A DNA stretch of 64,000 nt from Pseudorasbora parva (lineage: Eukaryota > Chordata > Actinopteri > Cypriniformes > Gobionidae), in the NCBI RefSeq assembly GCF_024679245.1, contig NC_090182.1, forward strand, positions 37,296,547 to 37,360,546. The letters are read 5' to 3'. The notes beneath the pieces are model-generated. The model saw nothing but the letters and a program-made list of their open reading frames with translations, was not told where the DNA came from and searched no databases. A program made the position numbers and the translations under genes. Shown one piece after another: positions 38,336 to 51,339 of this stretch (the first letter of the stretch is position 1; every line of letters starts with the position of its first letter).

Positions 38336-39004
38336 GGGCAAATCAGCAATATAGTTGAACATTTAGTGTCCCCAATTAAGCAAGCCAAAGTCAACAGAGG
38401 AGGCAAAGAAGCAAAACTCCATCAGGTGACATAATGGAGATAAAAACATTGAGAGAAACCAGGCTCAGTCGGGGTGCCAGTTCTTTTGTTACTCCCCTAT
38501 TAGAGCTGTCCCTGGAAATGTTTTAATGTTACACCTATTTTAGCCATGACGAACTGAACGTGGATGAGAGCATACCACTATTATAACAATTTAAGAACAC
38601 AAGAACCAGACAGGTCCTTGCACTTGCACAAACAACAAACATCTTCAAACTGGATGAATATTTAAATGCTACCAATCCTGATCTGAGTTCGTATCTGTAA
38701 TAATACTTAAGTCATAATCACACTGTGTCCGTCTGTTGGCCAGAGGAGAACTGGCCCCCCGACTGAGTTTCTCCCAAGGCATTTTCTGCCTTGGGAGAAA
38801 CACCTGTTAGAGTTTGGGATCTTTGCCACTGTCGCCTCTGGCTTGCTTAGCTGCGGACACTTACTATTCAACAATATTATGTCTGACTGAGCTTACTCTG
38901 TTGCATGAGAACGGAACTGATCCAACACTGAACCGACTTCTACTGAAAAAGTGCCTAAATGCAGCATTCTCCTTTGACGGTCACAATGCAGTAATTCCCA
39001 CACA

Positions 39005-39447
<443 letters not shown>

Positions 39448-39668
39448 AAAAAAAAAAAGGCAAATTTTGAACTTTACAATTGTTCAATTGACTTGGATGT
39501 TTAAGTTATTTCAACTTCAATTATGTTAAACTGACTTTAAAAAGTGAGTTACATCTTGTATAACTATTAAAAACAAGTTTAACATTTCTTAACTTATTTT
39601 CATAAGTTAAAACAATGTAAAAACATGTTATCATAACTTATTGAACATATAATTTTTTACAGTGTAGG
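39448..39668 (-). mobile_element. About 220-bp MITE, copy 1
   Basis: It is the reverse complement of 60830-61045 along its length, sharing CACTGTAAAAAA, TATGTTCAATAAGTTA, GTTATACAAGATGTAACTC and AAACATCCAAGTC. It is non-coding. Confidence 0.85.
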
Positions 39669-39805
39669 TTCACTTTAAATATCTTGCTTGCATTTAAAGA
39701 CTGATATTATCATACTATCATTACTGAAAGTTATATTAAAACACATTTTAGGCATACTATAAATAAATATGCATTGCGCAGAAAAGAAGTACTCCAAATA
39801 AATTG

Positions 39806-39808
<3 letters not shown>

Positions 39809-39841
<33 letters not shown>
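39809..39841. repeat. (TA)n microsatellite
   Basis: A TA run of about 32 bases. Confidence 0.9.
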
Positions 39842-39842
<1 letters not shown>

Positions 39843-40510
39843 CATGTACAAGCGTCCTTCACAAAGACAGATCTGCCTGATTCTTTCTGATCTCCTCTGA
39901 TGAGTCCAGTTTCCAGTTTTGCCCAACTCCTGGTCCTCTAATGGTTAGATAGACAGAAACCTGGCCTACAGCCCACAGTCTCTCACACACACTGAGAAAT
40001 TTGGTGGAGGATTGGTGATGAACTGGCAGCTCTTCAGTAAGGCTAGAATCAGGCAGATACGTCTTTGTGAATGATGCATAACTCAATCCACGTACACGAT
40101 TGTCATGAAAGAAAAATAGCTTCCTTCTGCTCTGTCAATGTTCCCCAACTTGTAGGATTGGATGGAGGACCAGCAGATCAAGAACCATGGCCATCACGAT
40201 CTCCAGACCTGAATTCTGAAACCTGAAAGCCTCTACAATGTAAGCAAGAGGTTTACCAGCCGTTAAAATAAAGCCAAGCAGCTTGAATTTTTCCGCCAGA
40301 TGTGGCATGAAGTTGACCAACAGCAATGTGACCGATTGGAAATCAGGGTTATTCCACCAAATATTAATTTCAGAACTCTTCCTATGTTAAAATATCAATA
40401 GTGTGTTGTTTAAACATGCATATACACTTTTTACTGCATTATTCAATGTCTGAAAACATGGCATCTTTTTTTTGTTTTTGTTAATTATGCCATTTTTATA
40501 GAATCAGTTC
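39842..40510 (+). pseudogene. Tc1-like transposase pseudogene, catalytic end and 3' flank
   Basis: The plus strand reads like the 3' half of a Tc1-like transposase gene with many stops and deletions. DESSFQ appears near 39900. Near 40180-40340, bases such as ATCTCCAGACCTGAATTCTG, GAGGTTTACC and AGCAGCTTGAATTTTTCCGC retain nucleotide similarity to the DLNPIEN-to-C-terminus part. The non-coding tail (TTATTCCACCAAATATTAAT, CTGAAAACATGGCATCTTTT) matches the 3' flank I remember from this fish Tc1 family. It is non-functional. Confidence 0.65.
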
Positions 40511-41229
40511 CTTGTAACCCACTAATGCATGTTTCATTAGCATGTCATGCACATTGTCTCCTCTTGCGTGAAGTGATAATTATGTATGAATCAAATTAAA
40601 TGCTCTCTATAATAATAGTAAAAATTGCTGGAAGTGGGCAGATTGTTATAGAATAATTACAAATCTGCAATGTTAAAGTGCTTATATTGAAAGAAAGGGT
40701 CAAACACGTCTATTTTCAGTGTGTTTTGCCATTTGCCAATATGCTTATGTTTTGTGATGAACGTCAAACAAATGCTATGCAGTCAGGTGATATGAAAACA
40801 GATTTAGATGAGTCATTCAGCATCTAACTTTACAATAAATGCATAGAAAAAGTTCTGGCTTTTGGTGTGCAGATGGTGCTGCGTCTGTCTTTGAGGTTAT
40901 TTAAAATCACATTTTGATGTTGCCTTCACCATATTTGATGACCTTATTAATCATAAGTGAACATAAGGGAGCAGGCTAGGCCTTTATCTCCTTAAATATC
41001 TGATTGATGATCCCTAATTAGTGGAATAACTGTGAGTGTCAAATATAGATGAATGAAAGATAACAAGAGTTATGACCTAAAATTTTGCTCTTGTTTCTTC
41101 CTGACGGATGATTCATTTAATAATTTTAATTTAATCACATGGGTTTTTTAGTCAATTTTATTTCAGTGTATTTTGTGTCTTACTACTATTAGTAGCAGTA
41201 TCAGCAATCTGGTGGATTATGTAGGCAGG
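40511..41229. other. No gene seen
   Basis: About 700 bases without coding or repeat evidence that I can support. Confidence 0.5.
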
Positions 41230-42676
41230 TTAAAGGTGCCCTAGAATGATTTGAAACAATAAGTGAAATTGTTCTCTAATATCTAAATAGGGGGTATGTG
41301 GCTTATTTAAGGTTAACATTTGTCTAGACACAGTTTTACAGGTCCATTTACAACCCTAGAAATTGTCCCTAGGATGTAATACTCTGTTTTTGCCTTATTT
41401 GGAAGGGTCATGAATATTAATGTTGAGCTCTGCTCTGATTGGCTGTTTCACTCATCTGCTGCTCAATGACAGCTAACACATCTATACCATCTATCATGGC
41501 AATGATTTTACAATGATAGCTTCTCAACTTTGAATCACGAACTGGGTAGCACGTAAATATGTTGTTTACAGTAACGTTACAGTTTGACAGAAGAGTACTG
41601 ATTTAAGTCGATTTATTTAGCCAAACAAAGTAATGTAGAAGCCATTCAAAATAGGTAAAATAGGTGTCATGTTTACTACTCACCCGCTGCAAAATAATCA
41701 TACTTCAGTTCTCAAAAATGTATATTTATTTAAAAAATTGACTAAGCCTTGTCAAATGACTGTTTCAACCTGGTGAAGAAGGTGATGTTAGCTACAAGGC
41801 TCGAGTGAGCGATCTGTAAGCAACTAAACAGTAGTAAACGTAGTTAGCTTCTGAGTTATGTGTTGATGATGAAATATAGGCTAAATTTAGATTTCAATCT
41901 GTCAAAAGGGATCAACATACATATCCACTGTTGTATTTTATGACAACACTGGCAGGAAATGTCGTTATGTGTTATGAGGTTATGTGTGCTACTTGTAGTT
42001 TCCAATTGTTATTTTACTAGCATCTTGCGTTGAAGACAACACAGGGGATATTATCATAATGTTATCTTACAAAGAAACATTATATTTTATCCGAAATGGG
42101 TTCGACAGTCAATAAGTGGATAAAATCACTACTTACTGCTTGCAGGAATACGGTTGGAATCAGCCCTTTCTTCAGTATCAGACGCTGAGCGAATCCTGCT
42201 ATAATGCCCCATGATAGAAAAACTTTCTGTGGTGAAATGGGCCGAGCAAACAAACAACTTTGAATTAAATTGTTGTGGTAGCCGATTGTAAATAAACATC
42301 AACCATGACTGTTGACATTGTTTATCTGTGGGAAGGGTATGAAAAGTCCTGCACAGCCTAGAACGTGATGATCTGCCGTTTTCGCTATCCTCGCGTGACG
42401 CTTATTTATCTGCTGAACTGATGATTCAGACGCGCAGTTCCACCTGAAATGAACATGGGCTGACATGCAAATGTTGAGGACATACATATTAAGGATCCCA
42501 GCCACTGCGTCACAGTTGGCATTATGTTGAAAATAGCCTGTTTTTACATGGTGTTTTTCACAAACAAGATTTACATATGAAGGAAGAGGCAATGGTGTTT
42601 GAGACTCACTGTATGTTATTTCTATTCTATATTAATAGAATAATTAATTCTATTTTTCATTCTAGGGCACCTTTAA
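41230..42676. mobile_element. 1.45-kb TTAA element (AAAGGTGCCCTAGAATGA ends)
   Basis: TTAA lies on each side of inverted ends AAAGGTGCCCTAGAATGA and TCATTCTAGGGCACCTTT. The interior lacks a recognisable transposase. The ends are a well-represented fish repeat by memory. Confidence 0.9.
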
Positions 42677-42718
42677 GACTGAATTTATAATGTACTAAAG
42701 GAATATTTTTTTATTAAA

Positions 42719-42819
<101 letters not shown>

Positions 42820-43398
42820 TGCATGAGTATTTAAATTGTGTGGGTATAATTTAATATAAAAAATGTACTGTGGGGAATAATATTTTTTATGTTTTAAAAG
42901 CTATTAAAATAATTTTTTGTGGGTTAATAATACTTAAATACTTAAATACTAAATACTTTTATTATAATGTATTTTTTATCACATTATAATCTCTAGATTG
43001 TATTACTTTTTGAGAAAATTATTACATTATGAAAATGTTATTACAATAATGATGTAACACTTATTACATTATGAAAATGTTATTACAATAATGATGTAAC
43101 ACTTATTACATTATGTGCAGTTTTTACATTATGAGTTGCTACAGTGTCATATATAACATTTTAGGAGAACTTGATAGTCATAAGACTATATAGATATGTT
43201 ACCGTGGACCACAAAAACCATTCATAAGTCACATTGCACGGGCATATATTTGGCAATGTATGGCAAAAGCCAACAATATATTGTATGGGTCAAAATGATA
43301 GATTTTTGTTTTATGCCAAACAAAATTAGGATCTTAAGTAAAGTACATGTTCCATAAAGATATTTAGTAAATGTCCTACTGTAAATATATCAAAAATA

Positions 43399-43400
<2 letters not shown>
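42820..43400. repeat. AT-rich region with 42-bp tandem duplication
   Basis: Bases 43021-43062 are repeated without change at 43063-43104 and partly again to 43115. The rest is AT-rich without gene evidence. Confidence 0.85.
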
Positions 43401-43467
<67 letters not shown>

Positions 43468-43485
43468 AAGTAGTAGTAGTAGTAA
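43401..43485. repeat. (ATT)n then (AGT)n microsatellite
   Basis: An ATT run joins directly to an AGT run, much like the CTA-to-ATA tract at 42719. Confidence 0.94.
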
Positions 43486-43669
43486 TGAATTGCTAAGGAC
43501 TTATTTTCTCAATATTTCAATTTTTTTTTGCACCCTCAGATTCCAGATTTTCAAATATCTCAACTAAATATTGTCATATCATAAAAAAGAAATAGGTAAA
43601 CAAAAAATACATCAAGCTTTACGTCAACCCTTATGACTGGTTTTTGTTTGTCTAAGTTGATGATTTGGA

Positions 43670-43731
43670 ACAATTAGAGCATAAGTAAATGATGACAGAA
43701 TTTTCAGTTTTGGTTGAACTATCTCTTTAAG
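43670..43731. repeat. MITE right-end fragment
   Basis: AATGATGACAGAATTTTCAG and GGTTGAACTATCTCTTTAA match the right end of the AGTTCACCC MITE type. Confidence 0.6.
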
Positions 43732-43753
43732 TATCTTTATCTTTTCTTAAAAT

Positions 43754-44620
<867 letters not shown>

Positions 44621-44623
44621 TTA

Positions 44624-44709
44624 TCTCTTCTTCTTCTTCTTCTTCTTCTTCTTCTTCTTCTTCTTCTTCTTCTATAATTTATTTATTTTTCTTGTTCGTG
44701 TTATTCTTG

Positions 44710-44775
<66 letters not shown>
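44624..44775. repeat. (CTT)n and (ATT)n microsatellites
   Basis: A CTT run at about 44624-44672 and an ATT run at about 44713-44775. Confidence 0.94.
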
Positions 44776-44776
<1 letters not shown>

Positions 44777-45149
44777 TACATACACGATACAATTATGAAC
44801 AATAGGTTTGTATTGGTGTTTATAAGTAAATAAACCAAAAAAGGCATATCTTAAAAAATGTTTTTAAATAAACTTATCATTTATTAAACAATAATTTGCC
44901 TAATTCAAATTAATAAAGCATAAAATATCATACAATATAACAAATAAATAAGGCCACGAATTTCATCTTAAAGCAGCATTTATCAAGCAGTGATGAATGC
45001 AGCTCTGTAAATAATAATAATAATAATAATAACAAAACAAAAATTATTGTTCTCATAGAAAAATACGTCTTTGACTAGGAAAGGAAAATATCTATTCACT
45101 CATGTCTGGTGACGTAGGGATTCCACGCAGAGCTCACATACTCTCATCT

Positions 45150-45178
45150 AACACACACACACACACACACACACACAC
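45150..45178. repeat. (AC)n microsatellite
   Basis: A short AC run directly before the GC-rich slitrk2 leader. Confidence 0.93.
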
Positions 45179-45179
45179 C

Positions 45180-45664
45180 GAGGCGCGCGCTCCTGGTGGG
45201 AGTGAGCAAGCGCGGAGTCCATCTCTCTCACTCTGAAGCTCGCTCGCATTGCGCTCAGTTATCCCGCGCATCACACACCGTTAAGTTGACAGTCGCCATG
45301 CAGGATCACAGGCGTAAAGTTGCTTTCGTGTGAATATCTCTCGCGCTGTAGGTGAAAAGGACAGCTTAAGCTCCGAGACTCAGAAGTGTGGTGCCTCAGA
45401 TGCGCTTCAAACTGCCGCATGAATGCTTGCTCATTAGCCCGGGATTTCACTATCACTGCGAGGGACGACGATATGTTCGGTCCGGCAGCGTTCACAGTGA
45501 GCTCGGTGATGGATGCCTTCTCTATTCCGTCTTTTGGGATTTAAGGAGGGTCAATGGAGAGCCGTGCGCTTCTGTGCGCCTTTTGAAATCTTCTTTGGGG
45601 CTGTGCATGCCTGTTTTGACATTTGCACATTAATGCTGGGGCTTTTGGCATTATTGCTGTAAAA
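45180..45664 (+). promoter_or_regulatory. slitrk2: Putative slitrk2 promoter/5' leader, GC- and CpG-rich
   Basis: After a long AT-rich stretch the sequence turns GC-rich with many CpG (CGAGGCGCGCGCTCC, CTCGCTCGCATTGCG) and stays so up to the coding start. This is the layout of a CpG-island promoter and leader. At least nine ATGs precede the slitrk2 ATG. No transcription start or TATA box can be assigned from sequence. A 5' noncoding exon further upstream is possible. Confidence 0.55.
45513..45662 (+). CDS. 49-codon upstream ORF in the slitrk2 leader
   Basis: An open frame from ATG 45513 to TAA 45660-45662 lies in a different frame from slitrk2 and ends two bases before its ATG. It contains an internal in-frame ATG at 45633 that would give MLGLLALLL. 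A separate 8-codon uORF from 45607 ends in TAA that overlaps this internal ATG (TAATG at 45631-45635). Expression is unproven. If present in the mRNA, these uORFs would be expected to limit or modulate slitrk2 translation. Confidence 0.4.
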   Translation: MPSLFRLLGFKEGQWRAVRFCAPFEIFFGAVHACFDICTLMLGLLALLL

Positions 45665-48226
45665 ATGCTGAACAACATTCTCTTGCTGAGCATTTTAACA
45701 GTCACCAGTTTCCCTTCAAAGACAGACAGCCGCAAAACTTCCAAAGACATTTGCAAGAACCGGTGCTCCTGCGAGGAGAAGGAGAATGCACTGAATATCA
45801 ATTGTGAAAACAAGGGTTTTACCACGGTCAGTCAGTTCCAGCCTCCGCAAAACAAAATCAGCCAGCTCTTTCTGAATGGAAACTTTCTCACCAAGATAAG
45901 CCCGAACGAATTCTTCAATTATGGTAATGTAACATCTCTTCATTTGGGTAATAATGGCTTGCAGGAGATAAAAACAGGGGCATTCAATGGGTTAAAAAAC
46001 TTGAAGCGTCTTCATCTCAATAATAATAACCTGGAAATCATAAGAGAGGACACTTTTTCTGGTTTGGAGAGTTTGGAGTATTTGCAGGCTGATTATAATT
46101 ACATTAGTGCCATAGAGGCAGGGGCTTTCAACAAACTGAATAAACTCAAAGTCCTGATACTCAACGACAACCTTTTGCTCTCTCTACCTAACAACATATT
46201 CCGCTTTGTCATGTTGACGCATTTGGATTTAAGGGGAAACCGACTGAAAATGCTGCCGTTTGCTGGCGTTCTAGAGCATATAGGTGGAATAATGGAGATT
46301 CAGCTGGAAGAGAACCCGTGGAATTGCACTTGTGATTTGATACCCCTGAAAGCCTGGCTGGATACAATTTCAGTCTTTGTGGGGGATATCGTGTGTGAGA
46401 CGCCGTTCAGGCTGCACGGCAAAGATGTCACGCAGCTGATCAAACAAGACCTTTGCCCCAGACGCAATCCTGGAGACGCAAGTCATCGTGCGATGCAACC
46501 GCCATCTGATTCACAATATCAGGGTCCGTCTCCAACCCTGCGGCCTCGAGTCACACCGACAAGAGCCCCCAAGGCCTCCCGCCCCCCCAAAATGAGATAC
46601 CGCCCCACTCCACGTGTCACGTCCAGCAGAGATAAACATGTATTCGGGCCTATTATGGTGTACCAGACGCGCTCACCTGTCCCAATGACATGCCCAGGCA
46701 TTTGCGTGTGCACTTCGCAAAATCCGGAAAGTGGATTAAACATCAACTGTCAGGAGCGCAAACTTCAGAACATCTCTGAACTACAACCTAAACCATCGTA
46801 TCCAAAGAAACTGCATTTAACCGGTAACTATTTGCAGACCATATACAGAACGGATCTGACAGAGTACAGCTCCCTTGAGCTCCTTCACTTAGGGAATAAC
46901 AGAATAGCAATCATCCAGGACGGAGCCTTCGAGAACCTCACAAGTTTACGGAGGCTCTATCTGAATGGCAACTACATTGAAAGCCTGTCCCAGTCTTTAT
47001 TCGCTGGGCTGCAGAGCTTGCAATATCTCTACCTGGAATACAACATCATTAAAGAGATTTTACCCCACACCTTCAACTCGCTGCAGAATCTGCAACTATT
47101 GTTCCTTAATAATAACCTGCTGAGATCCCTTCCCGACAATGTGTTTGGAGGTACCATGCTGACAAGGCTTAATCTCAGAAACAATCATTTTTCCCATCTC
47201 CCAGTGCGCGGGGTGCTGGACCAGCTCTCTGCCTTTATTCAGATCGACCTCCAGGAGAATCCGTGGGACTGCACCTGCGACATTGTGGAGCTTAAGAACT
47301 GGATGGAGCTGTCCAGCACCAGCGTAGTGGTGAATGAGATCACGTGCGACTCGCCATCCAAGCACGCAGGCCGGCTCTTGCGCTCCCTCCGAAATGATGC
47401 CATCTGCCCTGAGACTGACGAGGTTTCTGTGACTAAACCCCCAACCGCTGTGAGCTCGAGCACCGAGGCGACCCCCTCTTCTGCCGTGACCCCTACGGAC
47501 AGAATGCCCGAGATGCCTCCAGAGGTGCCCTTGTCCGTTCTCATCTTAGGCCTGCTCGTTGTGTTCATTCTGTCGGTGTGCTTCGGGGCAGGATTGTTCG
47601 TGTTTGTCCTCAAACGTCGCAAGGGAGTGGAGAACGTTCCCTCGGGCACCAATAACCATTTAGACTTGAACTCCTTCCAAGTACAGTATGGCTCGTACAA
47701 TGCAGATGCCAATGCGGATAAAAGCGACAACCACGTGTATAACTACATCCCTCCGCCCGTGGGGCACATGTGTCAGAACCCCATCTACATGCAGAAGGAG
47801 AGTGAGCAGGTGGCCTATTTTCGGAACCTGAAGGACCTGAGCTTCAGCCCTCTTAAACCCAAGAAGGAGGAGCTTGATCGAAGCCCAGCTTTCACCATAA
47901 GCACAGTGGAGTTCATTGATAAGCAACCATGTGCCAACCGTGAACCGGAACTGCTTTATCAGAACATTGTGGAGAGAGCAAAAGATCTGCCCCAATCCGC
48001 ATCACTCAGCTATAACTTTTGCACTTTACCCAAAAAATCTTTCATCCCACCCTACGAAACCACCCGACGACACAACCAGGATCGATTAAACAAAACTGTT
48101 CTCTACGGGACCCCCAGAAAATATGCTGCACAGTCCAAAAACGAGCATCCTTTGCTATCCAAGCTTAAAACCGAGCCGGACTACCTCGAAGTTCTGGAGA
48201 AACAAACTGCGATGAGTCAGTTGTAA
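45665..48226 (+). CDS. slitrk2: SLIT and NTRK-like protein 2 (slitrk2)
   Basis: This intronless 853-residue type I membrane protein is a synaptic adhesion receptor of the SLITRK family. Family members act at the postsynaptic surface, bind presynaptic receptor phosphatases and influence synapse formation and neurite growth. A signal peptide (about 1-20) is followed by LRR domain 1: a Cys-rich cap from about 29, repeats to about 212, and an LRRCT with ENPWNCTCDL. A basic Pro-rich linker (about 275-335) leads to LRR domain 2 (cap near 341, LRRCT with ENPWDCTCDI near 531). A Thr/Ser-rich stalk, a membrane segment at about 621-646 and a tail of about 205 residues follow. The tail ends in EPDYLEVLEKQTA, a Tyr motif resembling the Trk C-terminal site. 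The wording follows SLITRK2 more closely than SLITRK1, 4 or 6. The ATG at 45665 (A at -3) opens the signal peptide; the frame upstream has no ATG. Confidence 0.97.
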   Translation: MLNNILLLSILTVTSFPSKTDSRKTSKDICKNRCSCEEKENALNINCENKGFTTVSQFQPPQNKISQLFLNGNFLTKISPNEFFNYGNVTSLHLGNNGLQEIKTGAFNGLKNLKRLHLNNNNLEIIREDTFSGLESLEYLQADYNYISAIEAGAFNKLNKLKVLILNDNLLLSLPNNIFRFVMLTHLDLRGNRLKMLPFAGVLEHIGGIMEIQLEENPWNCTCDLIPLKAWLDTISVFVGDIVCETPFRLHGKDVTQLIKQDLCPRRNPGDASHRAMQPPSDSQYQGPSPTLRPRVTPTRAPKASRPPKMRYRPTPRVTSSRDKHVFGPIMVYQTRSPVPMTCPGICVCTSQNPESGLNINCQERKLQNISELQPKPSYPKKLHLTGNYLQTIYRTDLTEYSSLELLHLGNNRIAIIQDGAFENLTSLRRLYLNGNYIESLSQSLFAGLQSLQYLYLEYNIIKEILPHTFNSLQNLQLLFLNNNLLRSLPDNVFGGTMLTRLNLRNNHFSHLPVRGVLDQLSAFIQIDLQENPWDCTCDIVELKNWMELSSTSVVVNEITCDSPSKHAGRLLRSLRNDAICPETDEVSVTKPPTAVSSSTEATPSSAVTPTDRMPEMPPEVPLSVLILGLLVVFILSVCFGAGLFVFVLKRRKGVENVPSGTNNHLDLNSFQVQYGSYNADANADKSDNHVYNYIPPPVGHMCQNPIYMQKESEQVAYFRNLKDLSFSPLKPKKEELDRSPAFTISTVEFIDKQPCANREPELLYQNIVERAKDLPQSASLSYNFCTLPKKSFIPPYETTRRHNQDRLNKTVLYGTPRKYAAQSKNEHPLLSKLKTEPDYLEVLEKQTAMSQL

Positions 48227-49681
48227 GATTGACTCCCTGTAAACCTGTATCATCTGTGTATTCAACCACAAGAGACAATAATAACACCACCACAGACCTA
48301 AGCCTTCCATCTTCTTTTAGAGGCTGTATACATACCCGCAATTTAAAGATGATATATTATTTTCTCTAAGGTTTAAATTATTTCTTCTACTTGAAACATA
48401 AAGACTGTAGCAGTTGTCGCAAGAATATGTATAGCTTACAGCTCCATGCTTTTTTTGTAATATGAAATATATTTTCTCTCAGACGACAGGGTTGTTGAAA
48501 TGACATTCCTGTAGAACATGTTGGATCGGTGAGTGCAACACAAATTCCTGGTTCCAGAAGTGCCTTTGCACTTGAAGAATTTTATCTCTGCTTTCTGCTA
48601 ATCGAAATTTTATAAGTGCTGTATTTTAAGACTCTTTATGTAAAATAGAATTATTTGTCCATTGCATTAAACGGAAAAAAGTAAAATGGTTCTCTAGTGT
48701 TGGGAGAATATTGTTTTGCGGCTCTAAAATCAGGTGATCTCAGCTTAAATTGAATTAAGTTCCCTATGCATTCTGTGATGGATGTGGATTGTGCAGTATT
48801 CTGCAGCGAGGATGATCTCTTTAAGATCGGCAGTGTGTGTGTGTGTGTGTTTCGGGGGGGCTCAGCATATATGGTACTTGCTAGTTTCTGTGCCATGAAG
48901 CATTGTCAGTGAAGAACAAATGGCGCAGATTATTTTATTTTCCTAATCTTTACATATCATGGGACACCAACTTGCTTGCTGTAATATTTGATCTGTTATT
49001 CCTTATGTGTCCGCTCATTAATGTCTAGATTTAAATGAGATCGTCTTTGACTGGACATTGCGGTTGCTGTCCAAGGTGCTAAAATGAGTTTGCATCGGCT
49101 GGTAGAGATATAATGTTGTTTTAGTGCTGAATTTCTAAATATGCCTTATTGTAGAGAAGTTAAATACTTGGAAAATGATGCAGCGGTTCACTGCACCATA
49201 AATCACCTAAGTTTTATTGTTTCCCATCGGCAAATAAATAGGGTTTATGCATTTCTTGAATTATTTTTAATTAATTGTTTTGTTTCTTGTTTACACAAAT
49301 GTAAAGAAGTCTCTGTATCATTGCTGTACTCATAAACGCTGAGGTACATTACAAATTTACTTTTAACTCACAATTCATTACCTTTTAAAAAAATGTTTGC
49401 AACCTATCTGTGCAGTTTGATTTTAAAGTGAATGTTTGCCTCGAAAAAAAAAAGAAGAAAAAAAAGAGTGCACTGACTACAGTGCTTGAATGAGAGAATG
49501 TTTTTCATCCACTTTCAAATGGAGTGATTTCCTTTGCGTGGTACAATGAGCCTCTGTGTGGCTGTTTCCTGGTGTGGCTGAGAATGGGCAAGCCGCACAT
49601 GCCTTGCACATCAATGAGGGGCCTGACCAGCAGAACACTTGCTGCTCTAGATGGAGACGTCATGCTTTGATTTGAAATAAA
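48227..49681 (+). promoter_or_regulatory. slitrk2: Putative slitrk2 3' UTR with poly(A) signals
   Basis: There is no further coding sequence. AATAAA hexamers occur at 49233-49238 and 49676-49681, with an ATTAAA at about 48664. Any could end the transcript. A short TG run lies near 48833. Confidence 0.45.
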
Positions 49682-51339
49682 TTGTGAGCTCTAATCGGTT
49701 CACGCAGAAAGAGAGGGAGAGAGGCTGTTTCATTGATGCTGATGTATTGAGTTCATTACATATACAGCTGGTTCTAGTATACTTTATGTGCGTGTTGTTT
49801 TTTTTTTTTTAATTGTGTGCATGCCGTTTTGCCTATGCATTTGAAATTCATAAGTCGGGGAAGTGTGCAATCAGTCTTTTGCATGCAATTTGAGCTGCGA
49901 GAATACATTACAGATATATATTTCCAGAGCATTATGATAACTTCTTTATTGCTGTGTGGAGGCTGGGATAAAGGACTACTGACTGATTGAAGAGAAAGTT
50001 TTGAAGCCAGAGAGCCTCGGCAGCGCTGCAGTACTTTGATGCCATTGGCAGTGAATTATGTTGAGCAGTTTGAAGGTAGTTGGCTCCAGATTGAAATCGA
50101 TGGGAATGATGCTAGGTTCTGGCTGCTGGGGGCTTGTCCTCAAGCTGTTCTTACTCACTTCAGCTAGGCTCTTAGGCAGCTTCCAAATTCTCCTACGTGA
50201 ATTCTCCTTATTGCACCTTTGGTTAATGCATAGCTGATTTTCAGCAAAAGTTAATTTTTTTGTTAATTTTCTATGCAGGTTCTGTACTGTAATGATATAT
50301 TCATGATGCAGCTTTGATTCACAGAGTCAGTATTCAGATCTCTTGAGTAACTGCGTGGCCCGCAGGCACATTCATTTTCTTGAAAGGCTGTGACGGCTGA
50401 ACTGGAATATTGCAGCAAATTGCCAGAAGATATGCTTTTTGATTGACTTGCTCTCATTATTATGTGCATTTTGCAATACTGAAGGGTGACACGCTTAATT
50501 CTTTAAAATACTTGTTCAGTAGTATTGTTAAATATTATTTATATTTAAAAAAAGGGGGCGTTTGTTTAACATTTTGGATAACCAAGCGTATTTAATATTT
50601 ATAAATTACCTAAAAACTCGGAGGTCATATGCTTTTATTCTCTAGTTGTGCGTAATTGAATGACAAGAGATAGCTGTAGCTCCTGTACAACATCTCTGTT
50701 CTTGAAGGTAAACGAAGCATGCATGGGATACAATGAGAATGCAGATAGACCTCATTAGTGTTTCAGCTTCTGGATTCATAATTAAAATCATGCGCTTTAG
50801 TACATTCGGCGAGGGAAACGGCTTGAGAATAGCCATCAAGGGGCCACTCAAACACACTTGTAGACGCCTTGAGAGCTGCAATCAAACAAAGTGATAGAAG
50901 AGCACGCAATGATATTAGGGAGGACGGGAGGCCGTAAATTGTTCGTGTAAAAAGCTAGAGTTATGACGCTTTTTCAAGCACACAGCTTTTTCTCTCGTTC
51001 TGAGAAAAACGGGTGCAATCTTTTCACTGCATTGCAGATTTTGGATACAAATTAATTATTAATTATTATCTGATGTTTGGATGGATTTAGATTTATAACT
51101 GTTTTATTTTCTAGGTTGTTGGTTAAAGTTTTACATGAAAGAGAGATGCTGACCGCCTTGGAAGCTACCATACTGACACTTTAGAATAGTTCCATTAGTA
51201 AGTGGATTAATTAACATTAATCATCAATGAGAAATTCATTTGTATTAGTAATAATTCATCTTTTTTTTTCTTTTTTATCATTTTTTATTAAAAATACAAC
51301 TGTTAATTGTTAGTCCGTGTAAGCTCAGGTCCATAAGAT
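49682..51339. other. No gene seen
   Basis: About 1.65 kb with few repeats and no ORF of note. It may include slitrk2 flanking regulatory DNA, but no motif supports a specific claim. Confidence 0.5.

Larger units (their letters stand above)
37300..38960 (+). repeat. Fish interspersed repeat split by nested MITEs
   Basis: The left part (37300-37445: CAAAGCAGCTTCACAGTG, CAGCTCAGTTCAGTTG) and the right part (38336-38960: GTGTCAATGCGGGCAAATCA, GAGAGAAACCAGGCTCAGT, GCCACTGTCGCCTCTGGCTT) read as one known type of fish repeat when the middle is removed. It ends close to a (TA)n tract. No protein is recognisable. Confidence 0.7.

Noticed and set aside
46519..46746. Minus-strand ORFs across slitrk2 (also 47096, 47239, 47660)
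   Set aside because: They are shadows of the slitrk2 coding strand.
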